From CAZDUS01 sp964609375 (GTDB taxonomy: Bacteria > Verrucomicrobiota > Kiritimatiellia > CAIKKV01 > CAITUY01), in assembly GCA_964609375.1 (NCBI GenBank), contig CAZSSA010000094.1:1-8417 (forward strand): a DNA stretch of 8,417 nucleotides. The letters are read 5' to 3'. The position numbers were made by a program, and so were the translations under genes. Of the stretch, positions 1 to 7,403 are shown piece after piece (position 1 is the first letter of the stretch; the number at the start of each line of letters is the position of its first letter). The notes beneath the pieces are model-generated. The model saw only the letters and a list, made by a program, of their open reading frames with translations, made no database searches and had not been told where the DNA came from.

Positions 1-1314
1 ATCACCGACACAAACCTCCCGGCGAGGTTCAAAAATCACAATCTTGTTCGATCCCGCCCGCCCCGCCCACCGTTCAGCATTCCGCAAACTCGGCCCCTCC
101 GCCATCACTTCAACAACCTTCCCCACCATCCCCTCATTAATCAAAATCCCGCGCCGGTCCTGATCCTCCAGCAAAACTTGATTCCGCCTCATCTTCTCTT
201 GAGCAGTAACATCATCCACCAACAGGGCCGCCGGAGTCCCCTCGCGCGGCGAATATTTGAAAATATACGCGTTATCAAACCCCGCCTCATCCATCAAACG
301 CCGCGTCGCCTCAAAATCCTCCTCCGTCTCCCCCGGAAATCCCACAATCACATCCGACGTCAACGCCAACGTGGGCACCGCCGCCCTCAACCGCCGGACC
401 GCATCCAGATAACCGCCTGCCGTATACCCCCGCCGCATCAGCCCCAAAATACGATCCGACCCCGACTGGACCGGCAAATGCAGGTGATCACAAACACCGG
501 GAACCTCCGCCATCGCACGGGCCAGTTCTTCCGTACAACCCGAGGGATGCCCCGACGTAAATCGAATCCGCCGGATCCCCTCCACCTCGGACACAGCCTC
601 CAGCAACCTCGACAGCGGTTCCGTAAATCCACGTGCCGACCCCTTGGCATCCGGCCATACCGCATGGGTCCGCCCGTAGGACATCACGCTCTGCCCGAGC
701 AGCGTCACCTCCTTGACCCCTCGCTCCGCCAGTGCCCGCACCTCATGCAATACGCTCTCCGCCGAACGACTCCATTCCCGCCCCCGCACCTTGGGCACAA
801 TGCAGTACGCACAATGCCGGTCACACCCAAGCAAAATGTTTACATACGCCGACATCTTCTCGCCCACATGATCCGTCAGGGGGAGCCCGTCTTCCTCTCC
901 CTCGCTGCCGGTATCCACCACGGGGCCCTTCCCCGCACGAACCGCCTCAATCACTGCCGGCAAAACATGCAGCCGCCGCGGTCCCACCGAAAAATCCAAC
1001 CCTTTGACCTTCCCAAGGATCTCCACACCCATCCGCTGCGCCATACACCCTACCGCCCCAACCACCACCCCGCCCCGCTCCCGCTTATGAACCGTCATCA
1101 ACCGCAACTTGCCAAGCGCCTTATCCTCCGCCTTCCCCCTCACGCTGCATGTGTTGACAATAATCACATCCGCATCCGACTCCCCCTCCGCCAGAGAATA
1201 GCCATGCCGAACCAGCAACGCCGCAATGCTTTCGCTGTCGCGCTCGTTCATCTGGCAACCATACGTCTTGATAAACACCACCGGCATCCCCGCCGGCTTG
1301 TTCGCCTCCGTCAT
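1..1314 (-). CDS. miaB: tRNA-2-methylthio-N6-dimethylallyladenosine synthase MiaB (3' end cut by window edge)
   Basis: This radical-SAM methylthiotransferase adds a methylthio group to C2 of isopentenyl-adenosine at position 37 of tRNAs reading UNN codons. The 438 visible residues hold the family signature in order. The N-terminal UPF0004 domain has three cluster-binding cysteines: C20 in YGCQMN, C56 in NTCSVR and C90 in GCMAQR. The radical SAM motif CxxxCxxC is C164, C168 and C171, followed by HLPVQSGSDRIL (279-290) and IVGFPGETEEDF (323-334). The TRAM domain begins near 390 and is cut off without a stop; about 10-30 residues should be missing. YGCQMN and NTCSVR favour MiaB over RimO or MtaB. 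The usual LLGQNVN motif reads LLGQSVM here (205-211), a mild divergence. The ATG overlaps the stop of the upstream AsmA-like gene (ATGA) and has an AAGGGG Shine-Dalgarno about 6 bases before it, which decides the start. Recognition is firm. Confidence 0.96.
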   Translation of the reverse strand, partial: MTEANKPAGMPVVFIKTYGCQMNERDSESIAALLVRHGYSLAEGESDADVIIVNTCSVRGKAEDKALGKLRLMTVHKRERGGVVVGAVGCMAQRMGVEILGKVKGLDFSVGPRRLHVLPAVIEAVRAGKGPVVDTGSEGEEDGLPLTDHVGEKMSAYVNILLGCDRHCAYCIVPKVRGREWSRSAESVLHEVRALAERGVKEVTLLGQSVMSYGRTHAVWPDAKGSARGFTEPLSRLLEAVSEVEGIRRIRFTSGHPSGCTEELARAMAEVPGVCDHLHLPVQSGSDRILGLMRRGYTAGGYLDAVRRLRAAVPTLALTSDVIVGFPGETEEDFEATRRLMDEAGFDNAYIFKYSPREGTPAALLVDDVTAQEKMRRNQVLLEDQDRRGILINEGMVGKVVEVMAEGPSLRNAERWAGRAGSNKIVIFEPRREVCVGD

Positions 1315-3212
1315 CGCTTCCCCTTCTCTTTCGTCGTATCGCCCTCAAACCACCCCGGCCACGATAGCGCACTTGATTTCCAGCGCGGATGGGCCAGTGT
1401 CCCATCAAGCGTAAACTCCAGCAATTTGCTGATCGGGAACGTCAGTGCACGCAACGCAGGCCCGATCACTTTCCGCTCCGTCACCGGACGGACCTTCACC
1501 ACAAACCCAAGGACCCCATCCAGTCCGATATCACCATCAGCCTCAATCGCAAACACATCCCCGTCCAGCCGCATATCCCGACTCCGCACCTTCCCGTTCT
1601 TGATATCAAACGTTGCACGGGCCTCCCTCTGCAACACGAACATGTCCACCCCGGGAAATCGCGCCATCAACGCCTGGGTCAGCCCGCCAAACAAGGGAAT
1701 ACTGAAAAGTTGCCCCTGCCGGATATTCACTTCCCCCCTCCCGACAATGTTCGTCGTTGCCCCCCCCACAACACCCTTGAACTCAATATTCCCGTAAACC
1801 TTCCCCTGAATCCCCGTCGCCATCCCCGGATTAACCATGCTCAGCACGTCACGCAACTCCGCATGCAGTATCTCCCCTTTAACGGTATAGCGGGTCTGTT
1901 TCGGCTCCACATCATCGGGCATGGACATCACCGCCGCGGTAAACGATCCCCCGGCGATCCGCCCCCGGATGTCCGTCACATCATTGGTCATCCCGCGCAT
2001 CACACATTTGACCGATACCTCATCCGCCCGGAACCGGCCCACTTGCAAATCGCCACCTTCCGCCGTCACTTCCAGCGCCGTCAACGCCCTGTCCCCATAC
2101 GCAAACCGTCCCTTGGCATAGAGCCGCTCCCGGTTGGCAAACGTCCACGTCTCAGGAATCCACCCTTGGGGCAACTCGATAATCCTTGCCAGCATCGGCA
2201 CCTCAATGGTCGATACCGCCTCCCCCTCCACCCACCCCCTCTCCAGATCAATCGTTATCCCTCCTGTCACCGACCGACCGGCCATCACCAGAACCATCGG
2301 ATTTAACAGCAACCGATGCCGTCCCGCTCCCCGCTCATGCTTCCAGGTTATATTGGCAAACCCCACCGCCGCCCCCAGATAGCCAAACTCCGATGCCTGA
2401 AAACTCCCCTCCGCCACGCTCAATCGCGCATCCCCTGCCGGCGCCACAAAATTCAATTCCAGTGCCGGCGGCTCACTATGAAATGAAAACCGATCCAATA
2501 CGGCAGACAGATTCCATCCCATTTCCGACAGAAACGGTTGAACCGCCCGCGGATCCACGCGCGTCACCAAATGACCACGAACGTCACCGTTCTTATCCCG
2601 GGCCACCTCCCCTCGTATCGTCCCGGAATGCAAGTCATCACCCACCACGACATCCATACCCGAGAAAGCGATAACCCCCGAGTCCATCGTCACCCGCGCC
2701 CGCGCGCGCCGGACAGCAACCCCCATCAAGTCAACACCCTCAAGCCGCAACATCGACTCAACCGTCGCTCCCGCCCCACCTCCCTCACTTTCCTTCCCGC
2801 TCTTCCCGTTCCCTGCCCCCCGCCTCTCCTCAGCACGCCGGAACGACCTCACCACCCCATGGATCACCGTCACCTCGCGTATTCGCGACTGCCCTTTCCG
2901 CATCCTCTCAAACAAGAAAAATCGCACCCCTACCCGGTCCGCCTCAATGCAGGGCGGTCCCGCAAACCCCTTCTGGTAAACGCGCAGATGATGCGCCACA
3001 ATCCCACCGCGAAGATCAAGCGTAAGCCGGGAAACATCGCAAAACCAGTCACCACTGTTCACCGACGCCAGCAGGCGCTCCGTCAGCAACCCCGGGATTC
3101 CAATCCAGGTCATCCCAATCAAGGCCAGCACAACAATGGCCAAAACGACAATGACGCCGCGCCGTAAGCCACCACCCCCATTTTTCCTGTCCCGATGATC
3201 AACCGCTGTCAC
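1311..3212 (-). CDS. AsmA-like membrane-anchored protein
   Basis: This 633-residue protein has one N-terminal membrane anchor (about 19-39, after a basic RDRKNGGGGLRRG stretch). It has no further clear membrane segment, so most of it should lie in the periplasm. The C-terminal part (about 465-610) has the look of the AsmA C-terminal region: a Gly-rich beta pattern with GEVNIRQGQLFSIPLFGGL (493-511), then FDIKNGKVRSRDMRLDGD and DGDIGLDGVLGFVVKV. AsmA/TamB-type proteins are long beta-groove proteins linked to phospholipid transport and outer-membrane homeostasis; that role is inferred here. Residues 124-152 are a charged, Gly-rich, probably disordered linker. The start is GTG: an in-frame TAG lies 18 bases upstream, so no earlier start is possible, and a GGTGGG sequence sits 6 bases before it. 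The stop overlaps miaB as ATGA. The upstream DUF4340 gene is 106 bases away. The AsmA family call is moderately sure; its substrate is unknown. Confidence 0.8.
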   Translation of the reverse strand: MTAVDHRDRKNGGGGLRRGVIVVLAIVVLALIGMTWIGIPGLLTERLLASVNSGDWFCDVSRLTLDLRGGIVAHHLRVYQKGFAGPPCIEADRVGVRFFLFERMRKGQSRIREVTVIHGVVRSFRRAEERRGAGNGKSGKESEGGGAGATVESMLRLEGVDLMGVAVRRARARVTMDSGVIAFSGMDVVVGDDLHSGTIRGEVARDKNGDVRGHLVTRVDPRAVQPFLSEMGWNLSAVLDRFSFHSEPPALELNFVAPAGDARLSVAEGSFQASEFGYLGAAVGFANITWKHERGAGRHRLLLNPMVLVMAGRSVTGGITIDLERGWVEGEAVSTIEVPMLARIIELPQGWIPETWTFANRERLYAKGRFAYGDRALTALEVTAEGGDLQVGRFRADEVSVKCVMRGMTNDVTDIRGRIAGGSFTAAVMSMPDDVEPKQTRYTVKGEILHAELRDVLSMVNPGMATGIQGKVYGNIEFKGVVGGATTNIVGRGEVNIRQGQLFSIPLFGGLTQALMARFPGVDMFVLQREARATFDIKNGKVRSRDMRLDGDVFAIEADGDIGLDGVLGFVVKVRPVTERKVIGPALRALTFPISKLLEFTLDGTLAHPRWKSSALSWPGWFEGDTTKEKGKR

Positions 3213-3318
3213 GCTAAACCCACCATCCTAATCATCATTACCTGAACCCTGCCCCGCCTGAACCCTGACTTGTCCGCCATAGCTCTCAAAGCAAAGGCGG
3301 CGCCACCCCGCCCTCCCC
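3213..3318. other. Intergenic gap between the DUF4340 and AsmA-like genes
   Basis: This is the only real gap in the minus-strand gene run. It holds a two-copy direct repeat (3241-3267) and a weak hairpin on the minus strand (CCGCC/GGCGG arms with a 17-base loop) without a T-tract, so I do not call a terminator. No promoter with good -35 and -10 boxes was seen. Transcription may simply read through into the AsmA-like gene and miaB. Confidence 0.5.
3241..3267. repeat. Short direct repeat, two copies of an 11-mer
   Basis: CCTGAACCCTG occurs at 3241-3251 and again exactly at 3257-3267, a period of 16 bases. It lies 29 bases upstream of the GTG start of the AsmA-like gene. It could be a local slippage duplication or a pair of binding sites; nothing in the sequence decides between them. 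Confidence 0.7.
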
Positions 3319-5163
3319 TCACGGCCCAACAACCAACTTCCGAATCAACGACGACGCCCTATCCTTCCTTAATACATAGACAACATCCTGCCCCTGTAGT
3401 GACGCATACACATTCCCATCCGGCGCCTCCGATCCAATCACCACGGTCTTCTGGATCCCCCCCGCCCCGGACAACCCGATCGTCAACCGCGCCGCCCGTT
3501 CACCCAACCCATACGCTGCCGGATTAGTGACCGATGCCGACTCCACCCGTTCAGCTTGAACATCGATCAACGCCCGCAACACCCCTGCCACCGCTTCATC
3601 CGAAACCGCCGCTTCCGGCGGAGAGTCCGCCGTCCAACGCCCCTGCGAATCTCGCACCACGCTCTCCTCTATCCCCTCGCGCGACACCGTAATCCGCCGC
3701 ACTTTCGATGCATCAACATCCAACACCCTTCGCCCCATATAGACAAGCGCATCCGCCACCGGTGCCGCTCCGCCCGACGGCAATCGCCCCGGAAAATCAT
3801 TCATCCCGATCCTGAAGACCTGCTTCGACTCTTCGTGATACACCGCACAGGCGCCGCTCTCCGGATTCGGCGCCACCATATAACTCCATGTCGTTCCCGG
3901 GACTGCCACCCCTTGACTTCCCTCCACGGGCGCATTTGTCAACGGCGCCGTCGAAAGCACAACCCGCCATATCGCCGAAGTACTCATTTGCGCCACCACA
4001 TTCGATGCCGCCAGGCCTGTCAACGCCTCCGCCTGAACTCCGCACACCCTCCGTAGCAGTCCCCCCACCGCCGCCATATCGGCCCGCATGCGCAGCGGAT
4101 CCGTAATCATCCACCCCACGCCCGCCTGCCGTTGCATCACCAGTTTCTTTTCCCCATCGCGCAATTCCACCGCCACCACATCCGATGGCGTGGCATCACA
4201 CAACCTCCTGTCTCTCAAGTCCTCGGCATTGACCATCAGGGGCTGGATAAACTCCTTCTTCAGCAAACACACTGCCCCCATGTCGCTCACATTGGCATAA
4301 ACCATATCCGGTGTATCCTGCTTGGCTTTGCCCACCGTCAATTCAATCGGATCCACCCCTCCCTCCTGCCACACGGCAATCTGCAGCACCGCCTCATCCC
4401 GCCCAAGTCCATAGGCCACGGGATCAAAAACAGAGGACTCTTTCCCGAAGGACTCCACACTCAACCGGCGCAACCCTCCAATCAACCGCTCCACCGCCGC
4501 CCCGTCCGCACGGGCATCCTGCGGCTGCTGAAGCCGCCACTCACCCCCGCGAAACACCAGTTGCACAAACCCGGTGGAATGCTTGACCTCCAATCGGGAT
4601 ATCCTCTTGAACGATGCCGGAATCACCCCACGGTCCCGCAGCGCATCCAGACTCGCCGGAATCGCCCCTTCCACATCACGACTCACCGCCACCACCTCCG
4701 GCGATTGATCCAGCATCACATACACTTGCTTCGTCAGCGGAACCCCTCCCCCAATCACCACTTCATCCTGATGCTGCTCCGACCCGACACGCAACCGCGC
4801 ACGGGGCACATCCAGCCCGAAACTCGCCAGCGAAAGCCCCCGCTTCGTCTGACGCTCCACACTGATCACTTCTTCCCGAACCGTCCGGTTCAACGACTCC
4901 AGGATACGCCGAATCCCCGCCGCATCCGCACGCGTCTCCACAGGACGAACCAGAGTCCACTTCCCATTGCGCGCAACGCAATCCACCTTGAACTCCGGCG
5001 TGGTCACACTCAGCCGGGTCACCGAGGCAACATCAACCTGCAGCAGCGGTTGCGCATTCAATACCGCCAGCCTCCCGCTCGGCAAACGGCGCTCAAACAC
5101 CACAATAAAAAGACCGATAACCCCTATCGCCACCAACAACCATTTGATCGGTCGCCACGTCAT
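3319..5163 (-). CDS. Membrane-anchored DUF4340 protein with four tandem repeat units
   Basis: This 614-residue protein has an N-terminal anchor (about 7-23) and then a long extracytoplasmic part. I read four tandem units of the DUF4340 type, at about 46-180, 186-322, 326-482 and 484-614. Each opens with a beta strand (VTRLSV, ISRLEV, VVAVEL, VRRITV) and a G-x-W-x segment (GKWTLVRP, GEWRLQQP, GWMITDP, GRWTADSP). Units 1, 2 and 4 share an FGL/YGL turn, an I/L-x-V/I-G strand and a VY-x-x-L strand. The linkers LRDRGV, LRDRRL and MGRRVL match one another. Unit 3 is degenerate and lacks the YGL turn. The start is the ATG that overlaps the stop of the GldG fusion gene (ATGA), with a GAGGGG-rich Shine-Dalgarno before it. 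The reading frame stays open 40 codons further upstream, but that stretch lies over the end of the fusion gene and would precede the membrane anchor. DUF4340 genes often follow gldG homologues; their molecular function is unknown. Confidence 0.88.
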   Translation of the reverse strand: MTWRPIKWLLVAIGVIGLFIVVFERRLPSGRLAVLNAQPLLQVDVASVTRLSVTTPEFKVDCVARNGKWTLVRPVETRADAAGIRRILESLNRTVREEVISVERQTKRGLSLASFGLDVPRARLRVGSEQHQDEVVIGGGVPLTKQVYVMLDQSPEVVAVSRDVEGAIPASLDALRDRGVIPASFKRISRLEVKHSTGFVQLVFRGGEWRLQQPQDARADGAAVERLIGGLRRLSVESFGKESSVFDPVAYGLGRDEAVLQIAVWQEGGVDPIELTVGKAKQDTPDMVYANVSDMGAVCLLKKEFIQPLMVNAEDLRDRRLCDATPSDVVAVELRDGEKKLVMQRQAGVGWMITDPLRMRADMAAVGGLLRRVCGVQAEALTGLAASNVVAQMSTSAIWRVVLSTAPLTNAPVEGSQGVAVPGTTWSYMVAPNPESGACAVYHEESKQVFRIGMNDFPGRLPSGGAAPVADALVYMGRRVLDVDASKVRRITVSREGIEESVVRDSQGRWTADSPPEAAVSDEAVAGVLRALIDVQAERVESASVTNPAAYGLGERAARLTIGLSGAGGIQKTVVIGSEAPDGNVYASLQGQDVVYVLRKDRASSLIRKLVVGP

Positions 5164-7403
5164 GCCCCCACCCCTCCCCTCGGCCTGCCGCCTCGGACAT
5201 CCCGCCGCGCCATCCCGACCAGAACCGCCAACACCAGCATCAGCAAAGGCCACATCGCCGCCGACAGCAAAAACGCCGGCCACCGCATTTCAGGACTTAA
5301 CTTCATATCAAACATCCCATCCCCGGCGCTACTGACCGCCTCCGACGCCTCGCGCTCCAGCAGCCAGTCTACCGCATTCAAGAAAAACAACCGGTTCCCT
5401 CCAGTTAAACACCGGTTGGCGGCAAATTGCGAATCGCCAATCACCACCAGCCGCACCGGCCGGATATCCATCTTGATCGCCGATCGCCCCGCCTTCTCCA
5501 CCGCCACCGCCACACTCAGGGGCCCCCGCCGGTCATACCCCTCATTAAACTGCGGCGGTTGCCGCTCCATATCCGTCTCCATCCAGCTCTTCCGCGACGT
5601 CAACGCCAATCGTACCGCCTGCGGTCGGTCAATCTGATCGGTCTGCCGACCGGATACCACCCCATCGCCAGGCTCAACCGGACGCGGCAACGTCAACGTG
5701 CTGACCAACGCTTCCAGTCCGCGCGTCACCGGATGCAACCCATACGTTGTCAGCAACACTTCCCCCATCCCCGTCGCCGCCCGGCCCTTGTCAAACGGCA
5801 CCACGGCCCCCCCGCGCGGATCCACCACAAACCCAACCCCCAACTTGACACCCCACTCCTCCAGTAACAGCTCCAGCCCTGTCTCAACCCCCGAATCCAT
5901 CATCACCATCAACCGTCCGCTGCGCCCCAGATAATCGCGAATCTTTCCCACTTCCCAAGGCGAAAAGGACCGCACCGGCCCCGCAATCACCAGCAGTGAA
6001 CAATCGTTCGTCACTCCTCCCGGCGCCTCCAACCTCAGGGACCGCACCTCGGCAGGACTATCCCGAAGCACCCCGGCAATCTCCGAATAACCCACAAAAT
6101 CCCCATATTCACCGGGACTCCGCTCCCCATGCCCCCCAAGGAAATAAATCACCGGCACCGTCTCCCGCGCCAATCCATGAATCGCCGACGTCACCCCCTG
6201 CTCCATTGCCCCCAGAAACACCCCTCCCCGCGGATGCTTCTCCCTCACCGTTCCGGACTTGGCCAGGAAACTGCTCAAATAAAGCACCCGTCGACGCCGC
6301 TCAAATTCCACAATTAACGCCCCGCTCTCCCGGATGGAAAATTCGCCAACCAGATCGCGCGTCTTCCCAATCTCCACATCCGGATCCACATAAACAATCG
6401 TCAACGCCGAAGAGGCCTGTGCATACTGCGTCAACAAACGCCGCGCTGCCGGAATCAGGGGATCACCCGCCCGCGCGATCAGCGTCACCGTTCCCGGCAT
6501 CTTGACCGTGCGCAACACCTCCACCGTCTTCCCCGAAAGCAATCCGCTGCCGCCCCGCGTCCAGTCCCACTTCACCCCATGCCTCATGGCCACATAATTC
6601 ACCATCAGCAGCAACACAATCGTCAATACCGTCGCCACAACCATGTTCATCACACCCGATGGCCGGCGACAACGCGCCAACTGGAGCATCCGGATGTTCA
6701 GGAACAACAGGGCACCCGTCGTCGCCACATAAAATACCACAGCGCGACTATCCACCAACCCGGCCGCAAATACCGCCACATGCGACCCCACGGATGCAAA
6801 CCCGTCGCTCGCATCCGCCCCGCCGGTACCAATCCAACTCCTCAACGCCCCGCGGAACACCACCATTCCCGTCGCCACAAACGTCGCCACCGCCGCCGCT
6901 GACTGACGCCGCAACACCTGCGAAAACAACATCCCCGTGGCCGCCACCATCCCGATCACCAGCAACAGGATCACCACCCCTGCCGCCCACGCCCCCACAT
7001 CCATCCCCCCCTGTTCCCCCACCACAAACCTCAGAAGCCACGGATACGAAACCGCCGGAACACACAACAACATCAGCCAGGTCACCGTCGCCACGAACTT
7101 GACCAGGATGATATCCACTTCGCTCACCGGCGCCGTCAACAGAAGCTCAAGGGTACCACGCTCCTGTTCCTCTCCCAAGGGCCGGACCGAACAGATGGAC
7201 GCCGCCGCCACCACCGCCATCCAGAACAACACCCCGCCAAACGTTACTTCCGATGTCAGCAACCCGCGCCCCGGCATCGTCAGTATGCTCACCCAGAACC
7301 CGACCCCCGTCAGAAATAAAAAAGCCGCTCCCATCAGATAATGACTGGGCGCCAGAAGCCACGATCGCATTTCCTTGTGCCAGAGTGGATGTGCAACCCT
7401 CAT
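5160..7403 (-). CDS. ABC-2 permease fused to GldG-like auxiliary domain (GldF-GldG fusion)
   Basis: One 747-residue chain combines two proteins that are separate in Flavobacterium gliding loci. Residues 1-240 are an ABC-2 permease with about six membrane segments (near 22-42, 55-73, 102-118, 140-163, 170-186, 221-237) and the hallmark GEEQERGTLELLLTAPVSE (77-95) of the GldF/NosY group. Residues 250-747 are GldG-like: an anchor at 254-273, the motif WDWTRGGSGLLSGKT (279-293), a DUF4350/ABC_transp_aux region with YFLGGHGERSPGEYGDF (420-436), then VVIGDSQFAANR (653-664), FFLNAVDWLLERE (673-685) and a C-terminal membrane segment at 708-730. The middle should face outward. It presumably pairs with the upstream ATPase. 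The ATG overlaps the ATPase stop (ATGA) behind an AAGGGGG Shine-Dalgarno. No frameshift or stop lies at the junction, so the fusion looks genuine. The transported substrate is unknown, and gliding should not be assumed. Confidence 0.92.
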   Translation of the reverse strand: MRVAHPLWHKEMRSWLLAPSHYLMGAAFLFLTGVGFWVSILTMPGRGLLTSEVTFGGVLFWMAVVAAASICSVRPLGEEQERGTLELLLTAPVSEVDIILVKFVATVTWLMLLCVPAVSYPWLLRFVVGEQGGMDVGAWAAGVVILLLVIGMVAATGMLFSQVLRRQSAAAVATFVATGMVVFRGALRSWIGTGGADASDGFASVGSHVAVFAAGLVDSRAVVFYVATTGALLFLNIRMLQLARCRRPSGVMNMVVATVLTIVLLLMVNYVAMRHGVKWDWTRGGSGLLSGKTVEVLRTVKMPGTVTLIARAGDPLIPAARRLLTQYAQASSALTIVYVDPDVEIGKTRDLVGEFSIRESGALIVEFERRRRVLYLSSFLAKSGTVREKHPRGGVFLGAMEQGVTSAIHGLARETVPVIYFLGGHGERSPGEYGDFVGYSEIAGVLRDSPAEVRSLRLEAPGGVTNDCSLLVIAGPVRSFSPWEVGKIRDYLGRSGRLMVMMDSGVETGLELLLEEWGVKLGVGFVVDPRGGAVVPFDKGRAATGMGEVLLTTYGLHPVTRGLEALVSTLTLPRPVEPGDGVVSGRQTDQIDRPQAVRLALTSRKSWMETDMERQPPQFNEGYDRRGPLSVAVAVEKAGRSAIKMDIRPVRLVVIGDSQFAANRCLTGGNRLFFLNAVDWLLEREASEAVSSAGDGMFDMKLSPEMRWPAFLLSAAMWPLLMLVLAVLVGMARRDVRGGRPRGGVGA

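Noticed and set aside
1760..1767. Run of eight C (eight G on the coding strand) inside the AsmA-like gene, a possible phase-variable tract
   Set aside because: Runs of G are frequent in this G-biased coding sequence, the frame is intact, and the run is short for slippage control.
178..1797. 539-residue open frame on the plus strand
   Set aside because: It lies antisense across the miaB/AsmA junction. Its translation is Pro, Arg and His rich without any recognisable domain, as expected for the reverse of G-rich codons.
3269..3305. Possible terminator after the DUF4340 gene
   Set aside because: The hairpin arms are only five bases with a 17-base loop, and no T-tract follows on the minus strand.
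5164..5283. Upstream extension of the DUF4340 reading frame by 40 residues
   Set aside because: It would overlap the end of the fusion gene by over 120 bases and put a non-hydrophobic stretch before the membrane anchor. The ATGA overlap start has a strong Shine-Dalgarno.
4132..5637. 501-residue open frame on the plus strand
   Set aside because: It is antisense to the DUF4340 and GldG fusion genes, crosses their junction, and has low-complexity Arg/Pro/His composition. Both genes beneath it are well supported.
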